This document shows, one piece after another, positions 18,704-26,433 of a stretch of 64,000 nucleotides of DNA. A model generated the notes under the pieces. The model was not told the origin of the DNA. It did not search any database and saw nothing but the letters and a program-made list of their open reading frames with translations. This DNA is from Massilia rubra. GTDB taxonomy: Bacteria > Pseudomonadota > Gammaproteobacteria > Burkholderiales > Burkholderiaceae_D. A program made the translations under genes and the position numbers. The DNA is taken from contig NZ_VUYU01000002.1 in the NCBI RefSeq assembly GCF_011682065.1, positions 186,001 to 250,000 on the forward strand, in the 5' to 3' direction. The number at the start of each line of letters is the position of its first letter. Position 1 is the first letter of the stretch.

Positions 18704-19858
18704 ATGGCGACCCAATCGATTTCGTCTCTGCAAGCGGCACTGCCCGTGCACGGCGTCCACGCGCCGGCGCCAACGCCCCCTGCGGCTGCCAGCGAGGCCA
18801 TGGGCAAGGCCGGCTTCGACCAGCTGGCCGGCGCCGGCGCCTTGAAGGCGCACTTGCCCACGGCGCGCCTGCCGCTGGCACGGCGCCTGTCGCGTACGCT
18901 CGCCGGCCCGCTTCCTTCTGCCCAGGACGAGCCCGACACGCCCTTGAACACGGCCGCAACCCGGCTGGTTGCTTCGCTGGAAGGCAAGGCGGACGACGGC
19001 GGCGATCCCTGGCAGGGCCTTGACGATCCGCTTCAGCAACAAATGCTGCTGGACCAGGCGCGCCAGATGCTCGACCAAAAAGGCGGCGACGGCGGGCGGC
19101 GGGCGGCGGGCGCGGACCGGCTCGACGCCATGCAGGCCGAACTCGCTGCGTGCCACGGCGCCGCCATCGCCCAGGGCCAGCGCGCCGCCGATGCCCTCGA
19201 AGGCGCGCTGGCCACGCTCGATGCCGCTCCCGCCACGCTGTCCGCCTTGCGCCAGCAGTTCGGCGCCCCGGCCAGCGGCCGCCGCGATGCCCCGATGGCG
19301 CCCGCCGCGCTGCTCGACATCCTGCTCGCCCAAGCCGGCCCGTCCGGCGAGGTGCTCGGCCGTCCGCCGGCGCAACTGCACGCGGAACTGCGCCGCCGCG
19401 GCCGTTCCGGTCCGCGCCTGTGGCTGTCCATGCAGGATGCCGCCTGCTTCCAGCTGGTCAACACCAGCGTTGCGCTGGCCGGCGAGCTGCGCCGCGAACT
19501 GTCGGAGCAGGCGCACACCACGCCGCTGGCCGGGCAGGGCGCGCTGGCCCGGCTGTTGCTGGGCCTGGGCGATCCGAACGCCGGCCAGGCCGGCCCCTTG
19601 CTGCGCCAGCTGGTCGATGTCGAGCGCCTGGGTCCACGCCAGCGCGGCGCCGCCTGCCGCGCCCTGCGCGCCACCCTCGCGCGCTGCCCGGACGCCATGT
19701 GGAATGGTGCGCCGCCATCCCAGCGCACCGGCCTGCTCGACCAGCTGCAAGAGATGACCATCGAACAGCATGCCGCCTTGCCGGCGCTGGCGGCCGCGCC
19801 CGCCGACCTGCTGCAGGCGCGGCTGCGCCAGGACCACCACAGCACCAGAAACAATTGA
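18704..19858 (+). CDS. sctW: T3SS gatekeeper SctW (YopN/HrpJ family)
   Basis: 384 aa. Gatekeepers sit at the export gate and switch secretion from translocators to effectors on host contact. The protein has a Ser/Ala-rich N-terminal secretion signal, a chaperone-binding region, and an alpha-helical HrpJ-like body (DRLDAMQAELAACHGAAI, later MQDAACFQLVNTSVALAGEL). The C-terminal helices (CRALRATLARCPDAMW onward) correspond to the TyeA part, so it appears to be a YopN-TyeA fusion. It heads sctW, a small gene, sctX, sctY and sctV, the Ysc order. Its stop overlaps the next ATG. Confidence 0.85.
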   Translation: MATQSISSLQAALPVHGVHAPAPTPPAAASEAMGKAGFDQLAGAGALKAHLPTARLPLARRLSRTLAGPLPSAQDEPDTPLNTAATRLVASLEGKADDGGDPWQGLDDPLQQQMLLDQARQMLDQKGGDGGRRAAGADRLDAMQAELAACHGAAIAQGQRAADALEGALATLDAAPATLSALRQQFGAPASGRRDAPMAPAALLDILLAQAGPSGEVLGRPPAQLHAELRRRGRSGPRLWLSMQDAACFQLVNTSVALAGELRRELSEQAHTTPLAGQGALARLLLGLGDPNAGQAGPLLRQLVDVERLGPRQRGAACRALRATLARCPDAMWNGAPPSQRTGLLDQLQEMTIEQHAALPALAAAPADLLQARLRQDHHSTRNN

Positions 19859-20229
19859 TGGAGAAGGCCATGGAAAGCACCCCCGACAACACAATCGAGA
19901 ACATCGCCGCACGCCTGCTGCGCCAGGCCCGCGACGAGCAGGTAGTGATGCAGCAGCCGCATGCCGACGGCTTGCAGCTGCTGGCCTATCCTTTGGCCGA
20001 CGGCGCGCTGGTCGCGCTCGGCTTCGGGCGCGACAGCGCGCGCCGCGTGCAGCCCGACAGCGTCCTGCGGCGCCGCGCGCTGCAACCGGCGCGCTACGCC
20101 GGCTGGCTGCCGGCCATGCTGGGCGACGGCAGCTGGTATGTGGTGCGGCGCCTGCGCCTCGATGCCGGCGGCCTGCCATGCCTGCCCGACAGTGCCGCAT
20201 GGCTGGCCGCGCGCGAGCTGCTGGCATGA
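19858..20229 (+). CDS. Small T3SS protein at the SycN position
   Basis: 123 aa from ATG 19858 (overlapping the sctW stop; ATG 19870 is an alternative with GGAGAAGG before it). Soluble, with strand-rich and helix-closed composition (LQLLAYPLADGALVALGFG, WYVVRRLRLDAGG) compatible with a class I-type chaperone. In Ysc-type operons the gene between the gatekeeper and sctX is SycN, the gatekeeper's co-chaperone. I infer the role from position and size only; sequence similarity to SycN is not evident. Confidence 0.5.
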   Translation: MEKAMESTPDNTIENIAARLLRQARDEQVVMQQPHADGLQLLAYPLADGALVALGFGRDSARRVQPDSVLRRRALQPARYAGWLPAMLGDGSWYVVRRLRLDAGGLPCLPDSAAWLAARELLA

Positions 20230-20675
20230 GCGGCATCGCCTCCGTCGGTGGCATCGGCGCCGGCCGCGCCGGTGGCGCTGGCGGCGACGCCCACTTCGGC
20301 ATCGCCGGACCGGCGGCGCCGCAGCAGACCGTCCCGGTCCAGCGTGCCGACCTGACGCCTTGGGAAGAATCGGCCTCGCTGGCGCCGGACTCAGCGGCCG
20401 CCCAGGCAACGCTGGCCCCGCTGACGCGCTTTCTGGGCGCCGCGCTGACGGTCGCCAATCCTGCCTGGTCGCGCGATCCCTTGCCGGGCCTGCGCGCACT
20501 GCAAAAGCGCCTGGTCGACCATGCGCTGGCGCTCGACCTTGCAGAACGCGCCGACAGCATGGCCGCCATCCTGGTGGTCGAGGAGGCGGTGCGCCTGCGC
20601 CTGCGCCTGCAGCAAATGGAGCTGCTGGCGCGCGCGGGCGCCGACCCGGCCACGCCGGCGCGGGCGGCGGCATGA
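20226..20675 (+). CDS. sctX: SctX (YscX-like) export protein
   Basis: 149 aa, coupled by ATGA overlaps to both neighbours. The N-terminus is Gly/Ala-rich and looks like a secretion signal. The C-terminal 80 residues form amphipathic helices (LRALQKRLVDHALALDLAER, then a leucine/arginine-rich helix), as in YscX. YscX is an early secreted protein that binds YscY and the SctV cytoplasmic domain. The call relies on the gene order (before sctY and sctV) and this helical pattern. Confidence 0.65.
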   Translation: MSGIASVGGIGAGRAGGAGGDAHFGIAGPAAPQQTVPVQRADLTPWEESASLAPDSAAAQATLAPLTRFLGAALTVANPAWSRDPLPGLRALQKRLVDHALALDLAERADSMAAILVVEEAVRLRLRLQQMELLARAGADPATPARAAA

Positions 20676-20953
20676 AGCTGCGCCCGCGCCACGCCCCCAT
20701 CGCGCTCGATCTTGCGGTGGCCATCGGCCTGCTGTGGGGCCTGCTCAATACCGGCCAGTTCGACCAGGCCTACCGGCTCGGCCGCGCGTGCCGGCAGATC
20801 TGGCCGGACGAGGAGCGCGTCGCGCTGCTGCTCGCTTTTGCCCAGGTCGAGCTGTTCGACGGCCCCGATCCCGACACCGCCGCCGTGCTGGCGCGCAGCA
20901 GCGCCTGCCCTTCCTGGAACGCGCTGCTGGCGCGCCGCAGCGGCGCCGCCTGA
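20672..20953 (+). CDS. sctY: SctY (YscY-like) chaperone of SctX
   Basis: 93 aa. A TPR-like helical hairpin is visible: LLNTGQFDQAYRLGRACRQI, then WPDEERVALLLAFAQVELFD. YscY proteins are small TPR chaperones that bind SctX and SctV. The protein is shorter than the usual 110-115 aa. Position between sctX and sctV supports the call. It overlaps sctX by four bases; 44 bases separate it from sctV. Confidence 0.68.
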   Translation: MKLRPRHAPIALDLAVAIGLLWGLLNTGQFDQAYRLGRACRQIWPDEERVALLLAFAQVELFDGPDPDTAAVLARSSACPSWNALLARRSGAA

Positions 20954-20997
20954 TTCCTCCGTCCGTTCCACTTTCGTCACCGCGCAAGGAAACCCGC

Positions 20998-23091
20998 ATG
21001 CTGAACAATATTGTCATGGCCGTCAACACGCTCGCCGCCCGCATGGCGAAGCGCGCCGAACTGGGCGCCGCCGGGCTGGTCATTGCCATCGTCTTCATGC
21101 TGGTGCTGCCGATGCCGGTCTGGCTACTCGACATCCTGATCGCGATCAACCTGTGCGCCGCCGGCCTGATGGTGGTGGTGTCGATGTATATGGCCGGCCC
21201 GACCGCATTCTCCACCTTTCCCACCGTGCTGCTCCTGACGACCTTGTTCCGCCTGGCGCTGGAAGTCGCCACCACCCGCTTGATCCTGCTCGAAGGCAAT
21301 GCCGGCCACATTGTCGAGACCTTCGGCAATTTCGTGGTCGGCGGTAACCTGGTGGTGGGCCTGGTCATCTTCCTGATCCTGACCGTGGTGCAGTTCCTCG
21401 TCATCACCAAGGGCTCCGAGCGTGTCTCCGAAGTCTCTGCGCGCTTTTCCCTCGATGCCATGCCGGGCAAGCAGATGTCGATCGACAGCGACCTGCGCTC
21501 TGGCCTCTTGACTGCCGACGAGGCCAAGAAGAAGCGCGCCCTGCTGGGCCAGGAGAGCCAGCTGCACGGCGCCATGGACGGCGCCATGAAGTTCGTCAAG
21601 GGCGATTCGATCGCCGGCATCTTTATCGTGGTGGTCAACCTGGTGGGCGGCATCGCGATCGGCATGTTGCAGCACAACCTGGCGGCGGGCGACGCGGTGC
21701 GCCTGTACGCCATCCTGTCGATCGGCGACGCCCTGATCGCGCAGATTCCGGCGCTGCTCATTTCGCTGGCGGCCGGCATGATCACCACGCGCGTGCCGGC
21801 CGGCGACGAGAAGCCGGGCGAGGCGGCGAGCAATATCGGCCAGGACATCGCCAGGCAGCTGTTCGGCGAGCCGCGCGCCTTGCTCACGGCGGCCGCCATC
21901 ATGCTGCTGTTCGGCCTGATTCCCGGCATGCCGACGGCGGTGTTCCTGATCCTGGCCTTGCTGCTCGGCGGCGGCGGCGCTGCCGGCCTGCTCAAGCCGC
22001 GCGCGCTGGCCGCCAGCGCGCGCCAGAGCGCCGAGGCGGAACGCCAGAACGCCGGCATCGTCGACCTGACCACGTTTACCGCCACCCGGCCGTTCGCGGT
22101 GCGCATGCCGTCCGCGCTGGCGGGCACGGCGGCGGCCGAGAGCGTGATCCGCGCGGTGCGCATCATGCGCAACAATGTGCTCGACCAGAAGGGTATTCCC
22201 GACCTGCAGCCGATCGATTTCGAGTTCCAGGCCAGCGTGCCGCCCGGACGCATCCACTTCCTGATGGCCGAGATTCCCCTGATCGACGTCGAGATGCGCA
22301 GCGGCTGGGGCGCCAGCACCGAATCGGCCGAGCGGCTGGAGGAACTCGGTTTTACGGCGCAGGAAGATGGCGTGGCCGGCACCCGCCGGCGCCGCGTCTG
22401 GGTCGAGCTGGCCGGCGAGGATGGCTTGCGCGAGGCCGGGGTCACCTACCTGGCCTGGGAGCAGGTGTTCGCGGCCGACGTCCAGGTCGAGATGCTGCGC
22501 AACTGCCAGATGTTCATCGGGGTGCACGAGGTGCAGCGTTTCACCGCCTGGGCCGACCGCCGCTTCCCGGAACTGGGCAAGGAACTGGCCAGGAGCGTGA
22601 CCTTGCCGCGCCTGACCGAGGTAATCCAGCGCCTGGCGCGCGAGGGCATCTCGCTGCGCAATGCGCGCCTGCTGCTGGAAACCACCCTCGAATGGGCGCC
22701 CAAGGAACGCGATCCGGACGTCATCGCCGACTATGTGCGGCTGGCCTTCAAGCGCCAGCTGTGCCACGAGGTGGCACGCGACGGCCTGATCGAAGTGGTC
22801 CTGCTCTCGCCCGAACTGGAAGACCAGCTGCGCGGCGCGCTGCGCCAGACCAGCCAGGGCGCCTACCTGGAGCTGGAACCCGAACTGGAGCAGGGCATCC
22901 TCGACCGCCTGGGACAGTTGGCCGGCACCGGCGGCACCCCGGCCGCGCCGCCGGTGCTGGTGACGGCGGCCGACATCCGGCGTGCCGTGCGCAACCTGAT
23001 CGAGGAAGAGTTCTTTTCGGTGCCCGTGTTCGCCTTCGCCGAACTGACCCAGCACAGCCGGGTGCAGCCGGTCGGCATGATCGAGCTGTAG
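20998..23091 (+). CDS. sctV: T3SS export gate protein SctV (LcrD/FlhA family)
   Basis: 697 aa, ATG 20998 with AAGGA 8-13 bases upstream. The first 320 residues hold the multi-pass membrane domain with the family signature FPTVLLLTTLFRLALEVATT, then KGSERVSEVSARFSLDAMPG and the FHIPEP-region equivalents. The remainder is the cytoplasmic domain that forms the nonameric ring receiving chaperone-substrate complexes. It ends the sctW operon; a bidirectional terminator follows. Confidence 0.97.
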   Translation: MLNNIVMAVNTLAARMAKRAELGAAGLVIAIVFMLVLPMPVWLLDILIAINLCAAGLMVVVSMYMAGPTAFSTFPTVLLLTTLFRLALEVATTRLILLEGNAGHIVETFGNFVVGGNLVVGLVIFLILTVVQFLVITKGSERVSEVSARFSLDAMPGKQMSIDSDLRSGLLTADEAKKKRALLGQESQLHGAMDGAMKFVKGDSIAGIFIVVVNLVGGIAIGMLQHNLAAGDAVRLYAILSIGDALIAQIPALLISLAAGMITTRVPAGDEKPGEAASNIGQDIARQLFGEPRALLTAAAIMLLFGLIPGMPTAVFLILALLLGGGGAAGLLKPRALAASARQSAEAERQNAGIVDLTTFTATRPFAVRMPSALAGTAAAESVIRAVRIMRNNVLDQKGIPDLQPIDFEFQASVPPGRIHFLMAEIPLIDVEMRSGWGASTESAERLEELGFTAQEDGVAGTRRRRVWVELAGEDGLREAGVTYLAWEQVFAADVQVEMLRNCQMFIGVHEVQRFTAWADRRFPELGKELARSVTLPRLTEVIQRLAREGISLRNARLLLETTLEWAPKERDPDVIADYVRLAFKRQLCHEVARDGLIEVVLLSPELEDQLRGALRQTSQGAYLELEPELEQGILDRLGQLAGTGGTPAAPPVLVTAADIRRAVRNLIEEEFFSVPVFAFAELTQHSRVQPVGMIEL

Positions 23092-23114
23092 GCCCGGACT
23101 GCGACGGCTGAACG

Positions 23115-23142
23115 AAAAAGAGCGGCCCCCGGGCCGCTTTTG
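23115..23142. terminator. Bidirectional terminator between sctV and the convergent sctI-L operon
   Basis: A-run (five A), stem AGCGGCCC/GGGCCGCT with a very short loop, then TTTT. It serves the convergent transcripts ending at 23091 (plus) and 23161 (minus). Confidence 0.85.
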
Positions 23143-23160
23143 CGTTGCTGCGCCGGCGCG

Positions 23161-23808
23161 TCAGATGGCGGCGACGGCGATCTGGTTGGCGCGATTGTGC
23201 AGTTCGGCGATGGTTTTCAACAATGTCGTGATCTCTTCGAGGACGGCCATGCGCTTCTCGATTTCACTGGCCCTGAGCTTGGCCGCCGGGCTGTCCATGT
23301 CGGCGCCGCTGGCGACGGCGTCGGCGTGCTCCTTTTCGAGCGCTGCCAGTTCGTGCAGTTGCTGTTCGATGCTTGCCACAGGCTGGCCCGCGCCGCTGCG
23401 ATGCTGGTCGATCTGCGCACGGGCCGGGTCCGGCAGCGATCCGAGGAAGCGGGCAAGCGCGCGGTGCAGCGCGTGCTGGCCGGCGGCATCCGGCGCGTGG
23501 TGCTGCCCGTGCTGGCCGGGGGCATTGGGCGCGTGGTGCTGCTCGAGCTGACCCAGCAGCCACTGCGCCTGTTGTTGCTGCACCGCGGCGATGTGCTTCT
23601 CGACCCAGCCGGACAGGCGGCCGTTGATTTGGGCATGCAGCCGGCTTGAGAGGCGCGTGCCGCGCGCTTGCATCGCTGCCCGCGGCGGCCCCGCATCGCG
23701 GGTGGCCGGTGGCGGCGCGGGCCGGGATGCCTCATTCGTTTGCTGCGGTTCGGTGGGTGCGACGTGGCTTGTGCGCGTGGTGGATGTGATGTTGCCTGTT
23801 GTGGCCAT
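23161..23808 (-). CDS. Unrecognised T3SS-associated protein, probable secreted substrate
   Basis: 215 aa from ATG 23808 (GGAG 7-10 bases upstream), 40 bases after sctL. The N-terminal 60 residues are Ser/Thr/Pro-rich and disordered, as in secreted substrates. A His/Gln-rich double repeat (QHHAPNAPGQHG, then QHHAPDAAGQHA) follows. The C-terminal third is a strong coiled coil (IEQQLHELAALEKEHADAV ... KRMAVLEEITTLLKTI). Position downstream of sctL and this architecture suggest a translocator, tip or regulator, but no family is recognised. Confidence 0.5.
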   Translation of the reverse strand: MATTGNITSTTRTSHVAPTEPQQTNEASRPAPPPATRDAGPPRAAMQARGTRLSSRLHAQINGRLSGWVEKHIAAVQQQQAQWLLGQLEQHHAPNAPGQHGQHHAPDAAGQHALHRALARFLGSLPDPARAQIDQHRSGAGQPVASIEQQLHELAALEKEHADAVASGADMDSPAAKLRASEIEKRMAVLEEITTLLKTIAELHNRANQIAVAAI

Positions 23809-23848
23809 GCTGACTCCAGCGAGTGGGTAAGGGTAAGTGGGGGGCGAT

Positions 23849-24472
23849 TCAGTCGTGCGGCGGCGCGGCGGTTCCATCGGGCGCCTGCGCGGCTGCTTCG
23901 GCGAAGGCGGTCCTGAGCGCGCAGGCGCCGGCTGCGAAGTCGGCGCGCCATTCGCCGCCGCCCGCTTCCAGGCGGCAGGCGCCGCGCGCCAGGGTGGCGT
24001 CGCTGCGCAGCTCCCACGCCGCGCCGGGCGGGGCCAGGCCGCTGTCGTCGGGATGCAGGTACAGCACCGGCTGCGCCAGGGTGCGCGGGGCCTCCCGCAG
24101 CAGGAGGCGGCAGCTCGCCTCCAGCCGTTCGCGCGGCGTGGTCCCGGCCAGCGCGCGCTCGAACAGGGCCAGCGCCAGGTCGACGGCCAGCGCCTGGGCG
24201 CCGTCCAGCAGTTGCGCATGGCACTGTTCGAGCTGGCGCAGCAGCACGGCGCCGCGTTCCAGCGCACCGCGTTCGGCCTCGGCCACCGCCTCGCGCGCCG
24301 CGTCCGTGGCGCGCAACTGCAGTTGTTCGGCCTCGACGCGCGCCTGGTCGACGATATGCGCGGCGGCGGCGCGGGCGTCATGGGTCAGCGCCAGCGCCTG
24401 GGCGCGCCATACGCCATGCTCGGCGCGCAGCAGGGAATCGATGGGGATGGTGGCGACACAGAAGTCGTTCAT
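23849..24472 (-). CDS. sctL: T3SS stator protein SctL (YscL/HrpE, FliH-like)
   Basis: 207 aa from ATG 24472. SctL links the SctN ATPase to the SctQ pods on the cytoplasmic side. The long N-terminal helix (DARAAAAHIVDQARVEAEQL onward) is Ala/Glu/Gln-rich, as in FliH-type stators. The C-terminal globular part includes LALALFERALAGTTPRERLE and LYLHPDD. Gene order sctI-J-K-L confirms the call. Confidence 0.85.
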   Translation of the reverse strand: MNDFCVATIPIDSLLRAEHGVWRAQALALTHDARAAAAHIVDQARVEAEQLQLRATDAAREAVAEAERGALERGAVLLRQLEQCHAQLLDGAQALAVDLALALFERALAGTTPRERLEASCRLLLREAPRTLAQPVLYLHPDDSGLAPPGAAWELRSDATLARGACRLEAGGGEWRADFAAGACALRTAFAEAAAQAPDGTAAPPHD

Positions 24473-24518
24473 GGAAGTGCCTTTCAAACTTGGAAAATCG
24501 GGCGGCGCTGTATGCTTC

Positions 24519-25112
24519 TCATGCGCCTTGCATGGCGCGCGCGCGGCAGCGCAGCCAGCAGCGTCGCGCGCGCGCGGCGGCGACGGCATCCAAGGCGTGC
24601 GGCATGGCAGCGAGCAGGGTGGCGATGCGCGCGCCGCTGGCCGCGTCGATGCCGCCGCGCAGGCGCGGCCACAGGCCGGGAAAGCCCGCCTGCAGATGGC
24701 AGGCCAGTTCGCACAGGCCGCGCAGTGCGAGGCTGTCGCCGGGCAGATAAGCGTCGCCGCCATGGCTGTGCAGCGGCTGGGTGGCGGCCAGGCGCAGGCA
24801 CCAGTCGCGCTGGGCGGTGGACAGGGTGGCCAGCGCCGCCGTATCCTGCGCGCGCGCCGCCAGCAGGCCGCCGTACAGCTGCGCGGTGGGGCCGAGCGCG
24901 GAGCCATCGGTGCCGCTTGCCTCGGCCCAGGCGGGATCGAAGCTGGGCGGCAGCCCCGGCGCCAGCTGCGCGTGCGCGCACCAGACATGGTAGCCGTCGC
25001 GCAGCGCGAGCACGCCCGCCATGGCGGCGTGCGGGGCCGGCTGCGCGGCCGCGTCCCACGGCGCGAACCACCAGTCCAGGAAGGCATCGGGCAGGGAAGT
25101 GGCGCAGTTCAC
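24519..25112 (-). CDS. sctK: T3SS sorting-platform protein SctK
   Basis: 197 aa, start GTG 25112 three bases after the sctJ stop. SctK proteins join the cytoplasmic pods to the inner-membrane ring and are poorly conserved. The match is in length, Ala/Leu/Trp-rich helical character (FLDWWFAPWD, LCELACHLQAGFPGLWPRL) and its fixed place between sctJ and sctL. No catalytic motif exists for this family, so the call is mainly positional. Confidence 0.72.
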   Translation of the reverse strand: MNCATSLPDAFLDWWFAPWDAAAQPAPHAAMAGVLALRDGYHVWCAHAQLAPGLPPSFDPAWAEASGTDGSALGPTAQLYGGLLAARAQDTAALATLSTAQRDWCLRLAATQPLHSHGGDAYLPGDSLALRGLCELACHLQAGFPGLWPRLRGGIDAASGARIATLLAAMPHALDAVAAARARRCWLRCRARAMQGA

Positions 25113-25115
25113 GCC

Positions 25116-25949
25116 TTATTCCCGCGCGGGGGCGCCATCGGCGCTGAAGGCCGGCGGCTTGCCGAAGTGGCTCCTGAACCAGGCCGCCAGGCCGGGATGG
25201 TAGCGGCCCAGCGCGAACAGCATGCCGACCAGCATCACGCCGCACAGGAGCGACATGCCGAGCAGGGTCAGCCCGAGCGCCATGGCCGACCCGGCCTGCA
25301 CCCGGAACGGTCCCACATTGGTCCATTCGATGACCGGCGCGGTGTACACGCTTGCCGTCATCACCACCGACACCTTGGCCCGTCCGCCTTCGCCCGACAG
25401 GCCGGGGATGCTGGAGGCGACCAGCTGGCGGATGCGCGGCAGCAGCGTGTCTTCGTCGACGGTGCCGTGGTACTTAACCAGCACGGCGGCCGAGGATGGC
25501 TGGATCGGCTCGCCCGGCGCAATCCGCTCGGGCAGCACCACGTGCACGCGCGCCGCAATCACGTTATCGAATTGCTGCAAGGTCGATTCGAGTTCGGCCG
25601 ACAGCGCATGGATGTAGCGCGCGCGCTCTTCCAGCGGGGTCGAAATCATGCTGTCCTTCTTGAATACCTGGCCCAGGTCGGACAGCGCGCGGCGCGGCAG
25701 GCCGGCCGCCTGCATGGCGGTGGTGGCGCGCGCGATGTCGGCGGCGTCGACGGTCAGGGTCACGCCCTCCTTGGTGGGGGCCTTGTGCGCCTCGATTCCG
25801 TAGCGGCTGAGGAGGGTGACGATCTCGTTGGCGTCGGCGTCGTTCAGGCCGACCTGCAGATTGGCGCGGTTGCCGCAGCCGGCCAGCAGCGCGCACAGGG
25901 CCACCGCCAGGAGCGGCGCCAGCAGGCGCTTCGGGGACAGATTGTTCAT
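25116..25949 (-). CDS. sctJ: T3SS inner-ring lipoprotein SctJ (YscJ/PrgK)
   Basis: 277 aa. A lipoprotein signal ends in LLAGC (Cys about 25). Two ring-building motifs follow: the domain with LNDADANEIVTLLSRYGIEA and the second with ARVHVVLPE. A transmembrane helix (ALGLTLLGMSLLCGVMLVGM) near residue 230 is followed by a short cytoplasmic tail. This is the full family architecture. Confidence 0.96.
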   Translation of the reverse strand: MNNLSPKRLLAPLLAVALCALLAGCGNRANLQVGLNDADANEIVTLLSRYGIEAHKAPTKEGVTLTVDAADIARATTAMQAAGLPRRALSDLGQVFKKDSMISTPLEERARYIHALSAELESTLQQFDNVIAARVHVVLPERIAPGEPIQPSSAAVLVKYHGTVDEDTLLPRIRQLVASSIPGLSGEGGRAKVSVVMTASVYTAPVIEWTNVGPFRVQAGSAMALGLTLLGMSLLCGVMLVGMLFALGRYHPGLAAWFRSHFGKPPAFSADGAPARE

Positions 25950-26368
25950 TGAAGCTTGGTCAGCTGGTCGAGCGCCGAGGCGGCCTTGGCGGCGGCCTTG
26001 GACACGAACTGTACCCGGGTCTGGTAGTCGCTCAGGGCCAGCGTGGCTTTCATCAGCTGCATCGAGTCGCCCGAGCGGGCCGCCTGCTCGAGGTTGCGCG
26101 AGATGAATTGCTGGTCCTTTTGCAGCTCGCCCGACAGGGCGCTGGCGCGCTGCATCACGCGTTCGCCGAGCGAGCCGTGGCTGGCGCCCGGGACGGCGGC
26201 GGCTGTCGCGGGTACGGCGCCACCGCCGTGGGCGTCGTGGCGCGCCATGATGTCGCGGAATTCGGCGTCGCTGACGGGACTAAGGTGCAGCGCGTCCTTG
26301 CCGGCGCCGCCTGCCGCATCGGCGCCGGAAGCTGCCATGTTGCCGTTGACAATATTCGAGATCTGCAT
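25946..26368 (-). CDS. sctI: T3SS inner rod protein SctI
   Basis: 140 aa. The conserved C-terminal helical pair is visible (GLSG-like SGELQKDQQFISRNLEQAAR, then LMKATLALSDYQTRVQF and a final helix). SctI anchors the needle in the basal body and is secreted early. The ATG lies 65 bases after the preceding gene. It overlaps sctJ by four bases. Confidence 0.82.
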   Translation of the reverse strand: MQISNIVNGNMAASGADAAGGAGKDALHLSPVSDAEFRDIMARHDAHGGGAVPATAAAVPGASHGSLGERVMQRASALSGELQKDQQFISRNLEQAARSGDSMQLMKATLALSDYQTRVQFVSKAAAKAASALDQLTKLQ

Positions 26369-26433
26369 GTCTGTACTCGCATTGGGTGGAGGATGGGGAG
26401 GCGCGCCCGAGCGCTGCCGGACGCGCCGGCCGT

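Larger units (their letters stand above)
13845..18780. repeat. Tandem duplication of chaperone-effector module plus the sctW 5' end
   Basis: Two diverged units lie head to tail. Unit 1 (about 13845-16230) and unit 2 (about 16270-18780) each hold, in order, a minus-strand chaperone, a minus-strand effector, an effector promoter, a plus-strand 47-codon frame and the start of sctW. In unit 1 only the first 20 or so codons of sctW remain. Protein similarity between the paired genes is high but clearly diverged, so the event is old. Confidence 0.88.

Noticed and set aside
23849-23880. GGAACC inside the sctL end as a further Hrp box for the gene at 23161
   Set aside because: No CCACNNA-like match at 15-16 bp (the sequence there is ACTGAAT), and the site is within coding sequence; the gene is served by the operon promoter.
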